This document shows, in pieces, positions 52,162 through 61,201 of a DNA stretch of 64,000 nucleotides (position 1 is the stretch's first letter; each line of letters begins with the position of its first letter). The notes under the pieces were generated by a model that made no database searches, was not told where the DNA came from, and saw only the letters and a list, made by a program, of their open reading frames with translations. Where the stretch lies: the NCBI RefSeq assembly GCF_000834655.1, contig NZ_JXQQ01000023.1, forward strand, positions 1 through 64,000. Direction: 5' to 3'. A program made the translations under genes and the position numbers. The DNA comes from Variovorax paradoxus (GTDB lineage: Bacteria > Pseudomonadota > Gammaproteobacteria > Burkholderiales > Burkholderiaceae_C).

Positions 52162-52965
52162 TCATCCCAGCCAGCGCTTGCGCCGGCGGTAGTGCTTGAC
52201 TTCCCGGTAGTTGCGGCGCTCGCCGCTCGCCTGCCGGCCCAGGTAGAACTCCTGGATGTCTTCGTTGGCCCGAAGTTCGGCAGCGGTGCCTTCCAGCACC
52301 ACGCGGCCGTTTTCCAGGATGTAGCCGTGGTCTGCGATCTCCAGGGCGGCCTGCGCGTGCTGCTCCACGATCAGCAGCGACATGCCCTCGCCGCGCAGCC
52401 TGCCCAGCAGGTCGAAGATCTCGCGAACCATCAGCGGCGCGAGGCCCAGCGACGGCTCGTCGATCATCAGCAGCCTGGGTCGCGCCATCATCGCGCGACC
52501 GATCAGCAGCAGTTGCTGCTCGCCGCCCGAGAGGTAGCCCGAGGTGCGGGTGCGAAGCTCGGCCAGGCGCGGGATGAATCCGTAGACGCGCTCCAGTCCC
52601 TGCTTCACGTCCGAGGCCCGCGCGAGCCGGTGCCCGCCCACGACCAGGTTCTGCTCGGTCGTCATGTGGCGCAGCACCTTGCGCCCCTCGACCACGTGCA
52701 CCACGCCCTGCGCCACCATGTGCCCGGCGGAGGCGCCTGTGACGTCCTCGCCCAGCATGCGCACCTGCCCCGACGACACGCGGCCCTCCTCCACGGCGAG
52801 CATGCCGGAGATGGTTTTCAGCGTGGTGCTCTTGCCCGCCCCGTTGGGTCCGAGCAGCACGGTGCAGCCGCCCGTGGCCACCTCCAGCGCGATCCCCTTC
52901 AACGACAGGATCACGTCGGCGTAGAGCACCTCGACGTTGTTCAGCGCGATCAGCGGTTGCGACAC
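52162..52965 (-). CDS. LivF-type ABC transporter ATP-binding protein
   Basis: This is a 267-residue ATPase with Walker A GPNGAGKST, signature YLSGGEQQ and Walker B LLMIDEPSLGLAP. The start is GTG at 52965, with GAGGGG upstream. A C-terminal extension rich in basic residues (YREVKHYRRRKRWLG) is unusual for LivF. It belongs to a left-running operon with LivG, LivH, LivM and a binding protein. Confidence 0.92.
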   Translation of the reverse strand: MSQPLIALNNVEVLYADVILSLKGIALEVATGGCTVLLGPNGAGKSTTLKTISGMLAVEEGRVSSGQVRMLGEDVTGASAGHMVAQGVVHVVEGRKVLRHMTTEQNLVVGGHRLARASDVKQGLERVYGFIPRLAELRTRTSGYLSGGEQQLLLIGRAMMARPRLLMIDEPSLGLAPLMVREIFDLLGRLRGEGMSLLIVEQHAQAALEIADHGYILENGRVVLEGTAAELRANEDIQEFYLGRQASGERRNYREVKHYRRRKRWLG

Positions 52966-52975
52966 GGCGTGCCCC

Positions 52976-54211
52976 TCACCACTTGGAGAGCCTGGGCACC
53001 GGCACGCCCCTGGCCACGGTGACCAGCTTGCCGCCCACCACCTGGCCGATGTTCACGCGCGGGTCCTTGGTCGGGAACGGCGCCTCCACCGAGAAGTCGA
53101 TCTCGCCGCCGCCGGTGAAGCCGAAGAAATCCTTGGCCGGGAAGTCGACGTCGATCAGCGTGTTGTAGAGGATCTCGCCGGTCAGCTTGTCGCCGCCGTG
53201 CTTTCTTGCGGCGGCCTCCACGGCGCGCACCATGACCAGCGTCTGGTTCAGGCCGATCGAGGTGATCGAGTGCCACGGCGCCTTCAGGCCGTACTTGGCC
53301 ACCAACATGTCGTAGAAGCGCTTGGACTCGGTGTCCTCGTCGGTGGCGATCACGCCGGCATGCACTTCGTAGTCGCCGTCCATGGCGCCCATGCTGCCGA
53401 CCAGCTTCTGCAGCATCGCGGGCGAATTCTGGATGCTGTAGGCGATCGGCACGTTCTTGCCCAGCGCCTGCATCGCGCGCTTCACCGCCACCGCCTGCTG
53501 GATGTTGGTGGGCACCAGCACCAGCTCGGCGCCGGCGTTGAGCACGCGGCGCAGCTGCAGCGTCACGTCGGCCGGCTGGGGTTCCACGTAGACCATCTCG
53601 ACGACATTCACGATGCCCGGATTGGCCTTGGCATAGGCCAGGACGCCCTTGCCCATGTCGGCGAAGGTGGGCGAGGCCTCGGTGGTGAACATCGCGACCT
53701 TCACCGCCCGCGAGCCGCCGGCCTTGTTCTTCTGGAACCATTCCAGGAAACCGGCGACCTCGTGCACGAAGGTCGGGCGCGTGGCCAGCACCCACTGGTT
53801 GGGCCGCCACTGGAAGCCCGTTGCGGCCGAGCCCAGGATCATGGGCACCTTGTCGGTGGGCAGGCGCTGCTGCAGCGCCGAGGTGTCGGGGCCGCCGAGC
53901 GACAGGCCGATCACGGGCTTGGTCGCCAGCACGCCGGGCCACAGGCTCGCGGTCTGCGCGGTGTCGTAGCGGGTGTCGTAGGTCTTGAGTTCGAGCTTGA
54001 CCCCCAGCCTGGCGCCGTTCTCGGCGTTCCACCAGGCGACAACGCCTTCGCGCGCCGGTCCGATCATCGGCATGATCGCTGCGAACGGCCCGGAGTAGTC
54101 CGACAGCGCGGGGATCTGGTAGACGGTCTGCGCCGCGGCAGGCGCGAGCGCCGATGCGAACAGGCCGGCCGCGGCGGCGGCGCGTGCCGCCCAACTCTTG
54201 ATGGATGTCAT
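52976..54211 (-). CDS. Liv-type ABC transporter substrate-binding protein
   Basis: This 411-residue periplasmic-binding protein has signal peptide ASALAPAAAQ (cleavage near 28). It has the LivJ-like fold (SDYSGPFAAIMPMIGPAREGVVAWWNAENGARLG). It probably binds an organic acid rather than an amino acid, given the acyl-CoA ligase in the same operon; that is inference. An 88-bp gap separates it from livM. Confidence 0.9.
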   Translation of the reverse strand: MTSIKSWAARAAAAAGLFASALAPAAAQTVYQIPALSDYSGPFAAIMPMIGPAREGVVAWWNAENGARLGVKLELKTYDTRYDTAQTASLWPGVLATKPVIGLSLGGPDTSALQQRLPTDKVPMILGSAATGFQWRPNQWVLATRPTFVHEVAGFLEWFQKNKAGGSRAVKVAMFTTEASPTFADMGKGVLAYAKANPGIVNVVEMVYVEPQPADVTLQLRRVLNAGAELVLVPTNIQQAVAVKRAMQALGKNVPIAYSIQNSPAMLQKLVGSMGAMDGDYEVHAGVIATDEDTESKRFYDMLVAKYGLKAPWHSITSIGLNQTLVMVRAVEAAARKHGGDKLTGEILYNTLIDVDFPAKDFFGFTGGGEIDFSVEAPFPTKDPRVNIGQVVGGKLVTVARGVPVPRLSKW

Positions 54212-54299
54212 GTGTGTCTCTCGTGTGGAATGGATCGACGGTGGATCGCCATCTGCATGGTGTTTCCGTCCGTCGTGAAGGAAGCCGCCCCGATGGCGG

Positions 54300-55349
54300 T
54301 CAGTACGGAAATGGCCAGAGCCGGTAGGCCTTCTTCGAGAGCTCGATGCGGTGCATCACGCCCTTGGGCTCGAAGAGCAGGAACAGGATGATCACGGTGC
54401 CCAGCAGCACGTTCATGGCGGCGAAGACGAAGTCCTGTCCCACCGCGGGCACCCACTGCACGAAGCTCGGGCCCAGGCTGGTGACGCCCTCGCGGGCCAG
54501 CTGGATCATCACCGTGCCGATCAGCGCACCGACGATGGAGCCCAGGCCGCCGACGATCATCATGGCGATCATCCAGATGGCGTTGAACAGCGTGAACTGC
54601 TCCACCGACACGTGCCGCAGCGCCACCACCCACAAGCCGCCCGCCACGCCGGCGTAGAACGCGCTCACCAGAAAGGCGCGCGCCTTCGTCGCCGCCACGG
54701 GAATGCCCATCATCCCCGCCGCCACGTCGTCGTCGCGGACCGCCTCGAAGCTGCGGCCATGGCGCGAGCGCACGATGCCGAATGCGCCGACGGTCATGAC
54801 CGCCAGCACCGCCAGCGAGAACCAGTAGATCGCGCGGTCGTTGTCCAGCGACACGCCGAACACCGAGGCCGACGCCACGTGCAGGCCGCCTGCGCCGCCC
54901 AGCCACCCCTGCGGAAGGTTCAGCACCAGGAAATGGAACAGCGCCTGCGCCGCGATGGTGGTGAGCGCCAGGTAGAAGCCCTTGATGCGCGCCGCCGTGA
55001 GCCCGAACATCACGCCGAAGACCGCTGCACCGGCGCCGCCGACGAGCAGCGCCGCGAGCGCGTTCCAGCCGGCCATCATGGCCAGCGCCGCACCGTAGGC
55101 GCCCACACCCATGAAGGCCGACTGGCCCAGGTTGATCTGCCCCGCGTAGCCGGTGCAGATCTGCAGCCCGATCACCGCCACCGCCGTGATGAACGTGGTG
55201 TAGCCGATGCTCACCCAGCGCTCGGAGGCCCAATAGGGCAGCGTCGCCAGGGCAAGAACGAGCAGCAGCAGGCAGACACGCTGCGCACGGGTTCGCACCA
55301 GGGAGCGATCGCCGGCGTGGGTCGTGAAGAAGATTCCGGACGGGTCCAT
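54300..55349 (-). CDS. LivM-type ABC transporter permease
   Basis: This is a 349-residue permease with the LivM pattern INLGQSAFMGVGAYGAALAMM, GRSFEAVRDDDVAAGMMGI and GGLGSIVGALIGTVMI. The ATG at 55349 overlaps the stop of the LivH-like gene (TGATG), fixing the start. It works with LivH as the membrane pore. Confidence 0.92.
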   Translation of the reverse strand: MDPSGIFFTTHAGDRSLVRTRAQRVCLLLLVLALATLPYWASERWVSIGYTTFITAVAVIGLQICTGYAGQINLGQSAFMGVGAYGAALAMMAGWNALAALLVGGAGAAVFGVMFGLTAARIKGFYLALTTIAAQALFHFLVLNLPQGWLGGAGGLHVASASVFGVSLDNDRAIYWFSLAVLAVMTVGAFGIVRSRHGRSFEAVRDDDVAAGMMGIPVAATKARAFLVSAFYAGVAGGLWVVALRHVSVEQFTLFNAIWMIAMMIVGGLGSIVGALIGTVMIQLAREGVTSLGPSFVQWVPAVGQDFVFAAMNVLLGTVIILFLLFEPKGVMHRIELSKKAYRLWPFPY

Positions 55350-56233
55350 CACACACGCTCCACATGACGCCAGCCGAACAGGCCGGTGGGACGCACCAGC
55401 AGGATCAGCAGCATGAAAACAAAAGGCACGATGGAAGAAGCCGAGCCGCCGATCGCCGGATCGACGTACGCCGCCACGAGCGCCTGCACGATGCCCACGA
55501 TGGCGCCCGCCAGGATCAGGCCCCCGATGGATTCGAGCCCCGCGAGCAGCGCCACCGGCAAGGCGGCGAGCGCGACGTCGGCCGTCTGCACCGTGAGCGA
55601 GCGGCCGCTGAGCAGCACGATCGCCCCCGCGGTGGCGATGACCGAGCCCATCATCCAGGCCAGCGTCACGGCGCGCTTGACCGAGATGCCGAGCGAGACC
55701 GCGGTGTTGGGTTCTTCGGCCACTGCGGTGAGCGTGAGCCCCGCGCGGGTGCGGTTGAAGAACCACGACAGCCCCACCGTGGCGAACAGCGTGAGCACGG
55801 CCCCGATGACCAGCGACGAAGGAAAGATCATGTCGCCCACGATCAGCGGCGCAGGCGGCAGCAGCACGGGGAACTGGCGGTCGGCCGCGCCCCACGCCAC
55901 CAGCACGATGCCGCGGATCAGGATCACCAGGCCGATGGTCACCATCACCATCGAGAACACCGACTCGCCCACCAGCCGCTCGAAGAACAGCCGCTCGATG
56001 AGCCAGCCGTAGACCAAAGCGCACACGAAGGCCAGCGGTATGCCCAGCCAGGGCGAGAGGTTCGCGCCGAGCGTGAGCGTCCACACGGCGTAGGCGCCGA
56101 GCATCATGAGCTCGCCCTGCGCGAAGTTGAACACCTTGCTGGCACGGTAGATGACCATGAAGCCCAGCGCGAGCAGCGCATAGACCTGGCCTTGAAGGAA
56201 CCCGTTCAACAGGTAGTTGAGGAAATCGATCAT
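55349..56233 (-). CDS. LivH-type ABC transporter permease
   Basis: This 294-residue permease has the LivH signature NGFLQGQVYALLALGFMVIYRASKVFNFAQGELMMLGAY and, later, a conserved GGLILAGAIVGIVQAL. It overlaps the ligase gene by ATGA and the LivM gene by TGATG, showing co-translation. Confidence 0.93.
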   Translation of the reverse strand: MIDFLNYLLNGFLQGQVYALLALGFMVIYRASKVFNFAQGELMMLGAYAVWTLTLGANLSPWLGIPLAFVCALVYGWLIERLFFERLVGESVFSMVMVTIGLVILIRGIVLVAWGAADRQFPVLLPPAPLIVGDMIFPSSLVIGAVLTLFATVGLSWFFNRTRAGLTLTAVAEEPNTAVSLGISVKRAVTLAWMMGSVIATAGAIVLLSGRSLTVQTADVALAALPVALLAGLESIGGLILAGAIVGIVQALVAAYVDPAIGGSASSIVPFVFMLLILLVRPTGLFGWRHVERV

Positions 56234-58215
56234 GGGTTCCTGTCTCCATTTCTTTCGCGGGCGTCGATGCGGCCGGTGGCCACCTCGGCGCGCAGCAGGC
56301 CCGCGCGACCGTCCTGGTAGCGCACGGGAATTTCGATGGCGGTGCTGGGCTGGTCCGCGTACATCGCCTCGATGAGCGCGCCGTAGCGCTGCTCGATGAA
56401 GTCGCGCTTGAGCTTGCGGGTGCGGGTGAGCTCACCCTCGTCGGCATCCAGCTCCTTGGGCAGGTTCACGAAGCGCCGCAGGCGCGCCTCTTCGGGCAGC
56501 GCCTGGTTGACGCGGCCGATTTCCCTGGCCACCTGCGCCAGCACCTCGGGCCGCTGCGACAAGTCGGTGAAGGTGGTGAACGACACGCCGTTGCGCTCCG
56601 CCCAGCGGCCGAACACGTCGCCGTCGATGTTGACCAGCGCGGCGACGTGCTCGCGCGTGGCGTCGCCCACCACCATCACCTCGCGGATGTAGGGAGAGAA
56701 GCGCAGGCGCACCTCGATGAACTGCTTGGAGTAGAGGTGGCCGCCCTGCAGGCGGCTCATGTGCTCCAGCCGGTCGTAGTAGATGAGCTCGTTGCCGCTG
56801 GGCCCCTGGCCCACGGCGTCGCCGGTCTGGAACCAGCCGTCGTTCAGCTTGCCGGCGCTTTGCTCGGGCTTGCCCCAGTACCCGGAGAAGCCGGTGCCCC
56901 CGCGAACCTCCAGCGCGCCGCCCTCGGCCATTCGCCATTGCATGGGCTCGCCCCAGGCGCTGCCCATGCCCACGGTCTCTCCGATCGTCTCGGCGTTGAC
57001 GCGCGCGCCCTGGTGCACGGAGATGAGGCCGAACTCGCTGCAGCCGTACACGTTGCGCAGCATCACGCCCATCGATGCGAACAGCCGGAAGATGTCCGGC
57101 GCCACGGCCGCGCCGCCGGTGAATGCGATGCGCGCGCGCTTGAGGCCGAGTTGCTCGCGCAGCGGGCGCAGCACCAGCGCATCGGCCAGCGGCAACAGGG
57201 CGCGCACCCACCATGCCCGGGTCGTGGTGTCCAGCTGCTCCGCGCGGGCGAGGCGCCCGATGCGCAAGCCCCAGTCCACCACCTTCTGCCGCCACGCCGG
57301 GGCATCCAGCATCCGCGCATGCACGCGCGCGGCCAGGCTTTCCCATTGACGGGGACCGAAGAAGACCATGTCGCAGGCCAACTCGCGGATCGCCTCCTGG
57401 ATCTGGTCCGGCTTCTCGGCAAAGTTCACCCGCAGCGGGCGCATGAGGCCCAGGGTCACGCCCACCCATTGCTCGGTGGACCACGAGAGCGGGATATAGG
57501 AGAGATATTCGCCGCCCTCGGGCACCTGCATCGTGTTGCCGATCAGCTGCGCGTTGTGCATCAGCGAGGCATGCGTGGTGATCACCCCCTTGGGTGCGCC
57601 GGTGGTGCCCGAGGTGTACGAGAGCACCGCGATGTCGATGCTGCGGCCCTCGGCCACCGCCTGCGCGAACCACCGTTCGTCCGCAAGCCGCTGCGCGTCG
57701 GTCGACGCGGCCCGGTGCGCCGTGGCCTTGAGCGCGTCCCAACCCAGCAGGCCCGGCTGTTCGTACGACCAGAGGCCGCCCGACTCCCACCACACCACGC
57801 TGTGCAGGCCCTCGTGCCGGGCCTTGACGGGCAGCACCTTGTCCACCTGCTCCTGGTCCTCCGCGAACACGCACACCGCCTTCGCGTCGCTCACCACGTA
57901 GTCGAGCTCGGCCTCGGTCGCATCGGGATACAGCGCGACGACCTTGGCACCGACCGCCATCGCGGCCCATTCGGCCCAATAGAGCTCGGGGCGGTTCTCG
58001 CCGAGCAGCAGCACGGTCTGCCCGCGCCGCACGCCGCGCTCGCGCAGGCCGAGCGCCAGGGCGCGCACCTCGTCGCGCACACCGGCCCAGCTGAACTCTT
58101 TCCAGACGCCTTCGCACTTGTGGCGCTGCGCCACTTCGTCCGGGCGCGTGGCCGCGTTGTGCACCAGCCATTGAGGCAGGGTCTGGGGCTTGCCCGATTC
58201 CACCGCCGCGCTCAT
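56230..58215 (-). CDS. FAA1-type long-chain/aryl acyl-CoA ligase
   Basis: This is a 661-residue AMP-binding enzyme of the FAA1 group: ATP loop LSYTSGTTGAPKGVITTH, YGCSEFGLISVHQG, TGDAVGQGPSG and a C-terminal LTRTRKLKRDFIEQRY carrying the catalytic-lysine region. It would activate a fatty or aromatic acid with CoA. It overlaps the LivG-like gene upstream and the LivH-like gene downstream by ATGA, tying ligase to transporter. The substrate is unknown. Confidence 0.92.
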   Translation of the reverse strand: MSAAVESGKPQTLPQWLVHNAATRPDEVAQRHKCEGVWKEFSWAGVRDEVRALALGLRERGVRRGQTVLLLGENRPELYWAEWAAMAVGAKVVALYPDATEAELDYVVSDAKAVCVFAEDQEQVDKVLPVKARHEGLHSVVWWESGGLWSYEQPGLLGWDALKATAHRAASTDAQRLADERWFAQAVAEGRSIDIAVLSYTSGTTGAPKGVITTHASLMHNAQLIGNTMQVPEGGEYLSYIPLSWSTEQWVGVTLGLMRPLRVNFAEKPDQIQEAIRELACDMVFFGPRQWESLAARVHARMLDAPAWRQKVVDWGLRIGRLARAEQLDTTTRAWWVRALLPLADALVLRPLREQLGLKRARIAFTGGAAVAPDIFRLFASMGVMLRNVYGCSEFGLISVHQGARVNAETIGETVGMGSAWGEPMQWRMAEGGALEVRGGTGFSGYWGKPEQSAGKLNDGWFQTGDAVGQGPSGNELIYYDRLEHMSRLQGGHLYSKQFIEVRLRFSPYIREVMVVGDATREHVAALVNIDGDVFGRWAERNGVSFTTFTDLSQRPEVLAQVAREIGRVNQALPEEARLRRFVNLPKELDADEGELTRTRKLKRDFIEQRYGALIEAMYADQPSTAIEIPVRYQDGRAGLLRAEVATGRIDARERNGDRNP

Positions 58216-58994
58216 GCGTGCGCTCCCAGGTAGGCCGAGATGACGTGCTCGTCCTGCTGCACGGCGGCGGGCGTGGCGTCGGCGATCTTGCGGCCGAAGT
58301 TCAGCACGATCACGCGGTCCGCGATGTCCATCACCACGCCCATGTCGTGCTCCACCAGCACCACCGGGATCTGCCGCGATTCGCGGATGTCCAGGATGAA
58401 CCGCGCGAGGTCCTCCTTCTCCTCGGTGTTCATGCCGGCCATGGGCTCGTCCAGCAGCAGCATGCGTGGCTCCATCGCCAGCGCGCGGCCCAGGTCGACG
58501 CGCTTGCGAATGCCGTAGCCCAGCGTTCCCACCGGGTGGTGCCGCAGATGCTCCAGCTCCAGGAAGCTCAGGATGCCCTCGGCCACCGTGCGATGGGCGA
58601 GCTCTTCGCGATGGGTGAACGGGTAGTAGATGAATGCCTGCGTCAGCGTGCTCTTCATGTGCATGAAGCGCCCGGCCAGGATGTTGTCGAGCACGCTCAT
58701 GTGCGGCAGCAGGTGCGTGCCCTGGAAGGTGCGCGCCAGGCCCGCCTTGGCGACCCGATGCACCGGCCAGCGACCGATGTCCTCGCCTTCGAAAGAGACC
58801 GAGCCCTTGCTCGGCCGGTAGAAGCCCGAGAGCACATTCAGCAGCGAGCTCTTGCCGGCCCCGTTGGGACCGATGAGTGCGACCAGTTCCTGGCGCCCGA
58901 TGTCCACCGAGATTTCCGACAGCGCGGTGACGCCGCCGAACTTCAGCGTCAGGTCGCGCGCTGCCAGCATGGGCGCGCCCGCAGCCTCAGTCAT
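58212..58994 (-). CDS. LivG-type ABC transporter ATP-binding protein
   Basis: This 260-residue ATPase has Walker A GPNGAGKSS (near residue 41), a degenerate signature region (TLGYGIRKRV) and Walker B LLLDEPMAGM with the LivG-typical MNTEEKEDLARFI. The ATG at 58994 is preferred; an in-frame start at 59072 would add a low-complexity leader. It is the first intact gene of the seven-gene operon. Confidence 0.9.
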   Translation of the reverse strand: MTEAAGAPMLAARDLTLKFGGVTALSEISVDIGRQELVALIGPNGAGKSSLLNVLSGFYRPSKGSVSFEGEDIGRWPVHRVAKAGLARTFQGTHLLPHMSVLDNILAGRFMHMKSTLTQAFIYYPFTHREELAHRTVAEGILSFLELEHLRHHPVGTLGYGIRKRVDLGRALAMEPRMLLLDEPMAGMNTEEKEDLARFILDIRESRQIPVVLVEHDMGVVMDIADRVIVLNFGRKIADATPAAVQQDEHVISAYLGAHA

Positions 58995-59184
58995 GGCGAC
59001 GCATCCCGCCGCAGGGAACGACCGCGCCGAGAGCCCGGTGCCCGCGGCCGCTCGTGCCATGCATGCGCGCATCGCGCCGTGCCTTATCGAAGGATCTGGC
59101 CGCCGTCCGCGGACACGGACCGCGGGCCTCGAGTGGGGTGCGCGGCATGACGCCGGCTCCGACGACGTAGACGTCTTGCTTCAC
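58987..59184 (-). pseudogene. Possible 5' remnant of an oxidoreductase/thiolase-like gene
   Basis: A GTG at 59184 with AAAGGA upstream opens a 65-codon frame that starts MKQDVYVVGAGVMPRTP and then becomes arginine-rich with no similarity I can see. The first residues look like the start of a thiolase or Rossmann-fold enzyme. The frame ends inside the livG start. Whether this is a fragment or chance is uncertain. Confidence 0.3.
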
Positions 59185-59506
59185 GAACGGTCCTTTGTAC
59201 GAGCGGGCAACGGACCCGCGAAATTTCTTCGGATGACGGCGCGGATGCTAGGCGGGCAGGCACTGCCGAGCGATAGCCGAACGTCTTACGAAACTGACCA
59301 AAGACCTCAAAACAACCAAACCTCGGGTAAACACTGCGGGGCGGTCGCAGAGCCTCTTTCGCGAGCGCCGGCATGCGGCGCGGCCGCGCGCGCCCGAGCG
59401 GCATCGCGCCGCGCGCCGGTTGCGGCAGCGCACGATGCTCGTGAGCAATGGACCCGCGTGCGCCGGGGCGGCGTACGCGGTGTGGACGATTCCCGAACCC
59501 GGGGTG
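59185..59506. other. Gene-poor stretch with an AT-richer island
   Basis: No convincing coding frame is seen here on either strand. Around 59280-59335 the composition turns AT-rich against its surroundings, which may hold the promoter of the left-running transporter operon, but no clear -35/-10 pair was found. The rest is GC-rich low-complexity sequence. Confidence 0.5.
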
Positions 59507-60136
59507 CTAGCGCTGCAAAGGCGGCAGCGGCCGCGCATCCACCGCCTCGCCATCGACGATGAAATGCCCGCCCGCCACATGGTGCAGCGTGCGCAGCTCG
59601 TCGTGGCCGGTGAAGTTCCAGCGGCCGTTCGCGAACACGCGCGCATCGGCCTGCGCGGCGATCACCTCGCCGAGGAAGAGGTCGTAGCGCTCCTGGATCG
59701 GCGGCTCGGGCAGCAGCCGGCATTCGAGCCAGGCCGCGCAGCCTTCGAGCAGCGGCGCACCGGTCGCGGTGCCGGCGAAAGTCTCGAGGCCGTATGCGGC
59801 GAACTTGTCGCGCCCCGAGGCCTCGACGATCTCGCGGCCCGAACTGCTGCCCAGCGCCTCGGTCAGGTCGAGCTGCGCACGCGTGGGCACCTGCAGCGCG
59901 AAGGTGCCCGCGCCTTCGAGCAGCACGCGCGTCCAGGTGCTCTTGTCGACCACCACGGCCACCTTGGGCGGATCGAAATCGAGCGGCATCGCCCACGCGG
60001 CCGCCATGATGTTGCGCTGCCCGCCGTGCGCGGCGCTCACCAGCACGGTGGGGCCGTGGTTGAGCAGGCGGTAGGCCTTGGCGAGCGGGACGGGGCGGCG
60101 ATGCGCAGACGAGGACGAGGGCGAGGAAGCGTTCAT
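59507..60136 (-). CDS. Flavin reductase family protein (FMN-binding split barrel)
   Basis: This is a 209-residue flavoprotein-like protein with HGPTVLVSAAHGGQRNIMAAAWAMPLDFDPPKVAVVVDKSTWTR, the FMN-binding pattern of this family. It probably uses NAD(P)H to reduce FMN for another enzyme. It is divergent from a methyltransferase gene (93 bp between starts), with no operon partner visible. Confidence 0.87.
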   Translation of the reverse strand: MNASSPSSSSAHRRPVPLAKAYRLLNHGPTVLVSAAHGGQRNIMAAAWAMPLDFDPPKVAVVVDKSTWTRVLLEGAGTFALQVPTRAQLDLTEALGSSSGREIVEASGRDKFAAYGLETFAGTATGAPLLEGCAAWLECRLLPEPPIQERYDLFLGEVIAAQADARVFANGRWNFTGHDELRTLHHVAGGHFIVDGEAVDARPLPPLQR

Positions 60137-60229
60137 GAAGTCGTCGGAAAATGAAGCGAGAACCGGGGCGGTGACGGCAAGCGTCGCACAAAGCCCGCCC
60201 TCCGTCATCCTTTGCCCGGAGCACCCTTC

Positions 60230-61183
60230 ATGGAATCCTCGAAAGCCAGCCAGACCGCCCTCGTCACCTCGCTGATGCGGTCGATTCATTCGCGCTGCGA
60301 TCCCGCGCCGCTGCTGGACGACCCATGGGGCGACCGCCTGGTGCCGGAGTCGGTGCAGGCGGGCCTGCGCGAGCGGGCGCTCGCCCGGCTGGCCACCGGG
60401 CAGCGCGCCGGGGCTGCGCCGGCCGAGTTGCTGGACGCCGCGATGCGCGCGAACGCGGCCTATCCCGGCGTCATCCTGCGAAGCCGCTACACCGAAGACA
60501 TGCTGGAGGCCGCGGTCGCGCGCGGCATCACCCAGTACGTGCTCATCGGCGCGGGCTTCGACAGTTTCATTTGCCGCCGCCCGGCGTGGGCCGAAGGGCT
60601 GCAGGTGTACGAGGTGGACCACCCCGCGACGCAGCAGCTGAAGCGCGAGCGCCTGCGGCACTGCGGCGTTGCCGAATCCGGCGACGTGCATTTCGTGGCG
60701 GCGGACCTGTCCGAGGAGACGCTGCAGTCGGCCCTTGCGCGCTCGTCCTTCGATCCGGCGCAACCCACCTTCTTCTCGTGGCTCGGCGTTACCGTGTACC
60801 TCACGCGCGAAGCCAACCTTGCGACGCTGCGCGCCATCGCCTCGGTTGCGCCGGCGGGGAGCGAACTGGTCTTCACCTACATCGACGAAGCGGCGCTGCA
60901 ACCCGGCCATGCGGGCACCGAGGGGTTCCGCAAGCTGCGCAGCGATGTGTCTGCCGTCGGCGAGGCTTTTCTCTCGGGCTTCGATCCGGCGACGCTCGAT
61001 GCGCTGCTGCTGGAGACCGGCCTGATGCTGACGGAGGACCTGGACGGCGAGGAGACCGTGGCCCGGTACGACGCGGCGGGCGTCAACGGCCTGCAGCGGG
61101 CCGGCGCGGGACACATCGCCCACGCACGCGTGGCTGCGCGTGTGGGTACGCGCGCGGTCAGCGCAGCGCCGCCTGTCGCCTGA
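60230..61183 (+). CDS. SAM-dependent methyltransferase (PF04072, leucine carboxyl methyltransferase type)
   Basis: This 317-residue methyltransferase has RSRYTEDMLEAAVARGITQYVLIGAGFDSF, the SAM-binding signature of the family, and EVDHPATQQLKRERL. The family includes eukaryotic leucine carboxyl methyltransferase and many bacterial enzymes of natural-product or unknown pathways. The ATG at 60230 fits the family start. Substrate unknown. Confidence 0.9.
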   Translation: MESSKASQTALVTSLMRSIHSRCDPAPLLDDPWGDRLVPESVQAGLRERALARLATGQRAGAAPAELLDAAMRANAAYPGVILRSRYTEDMLEAAVARGITQYVLIGAGFDSFICRRPAWAEGLQVYEVDHPATQQLKRERLRHCGVAESGDVHFVAADLSEETLQSALARSSFDPAQPTFFSWLGVTVYLTREANLATLRAIASVAPAGSELVFTYIDEAALQPGHAGTEGFRKLRSDVSAVGEAFLSGFDPATLDALLLETGLMLTEDLDGEETVARYDAAGVNGLQRAGAGHIAHARVAARVGTRAVSAAPPVA

Positions 61184-61201
61184 CCTTGCCCGGCTGCACG
61201 G

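Noticed and set aside
56647..58233. A 528-codon + strand frame opposite the FAA1-type ligase
   Set aside because: Low-complexity, no motif; the ligase on the other strand has all adenylate-forming motifs.
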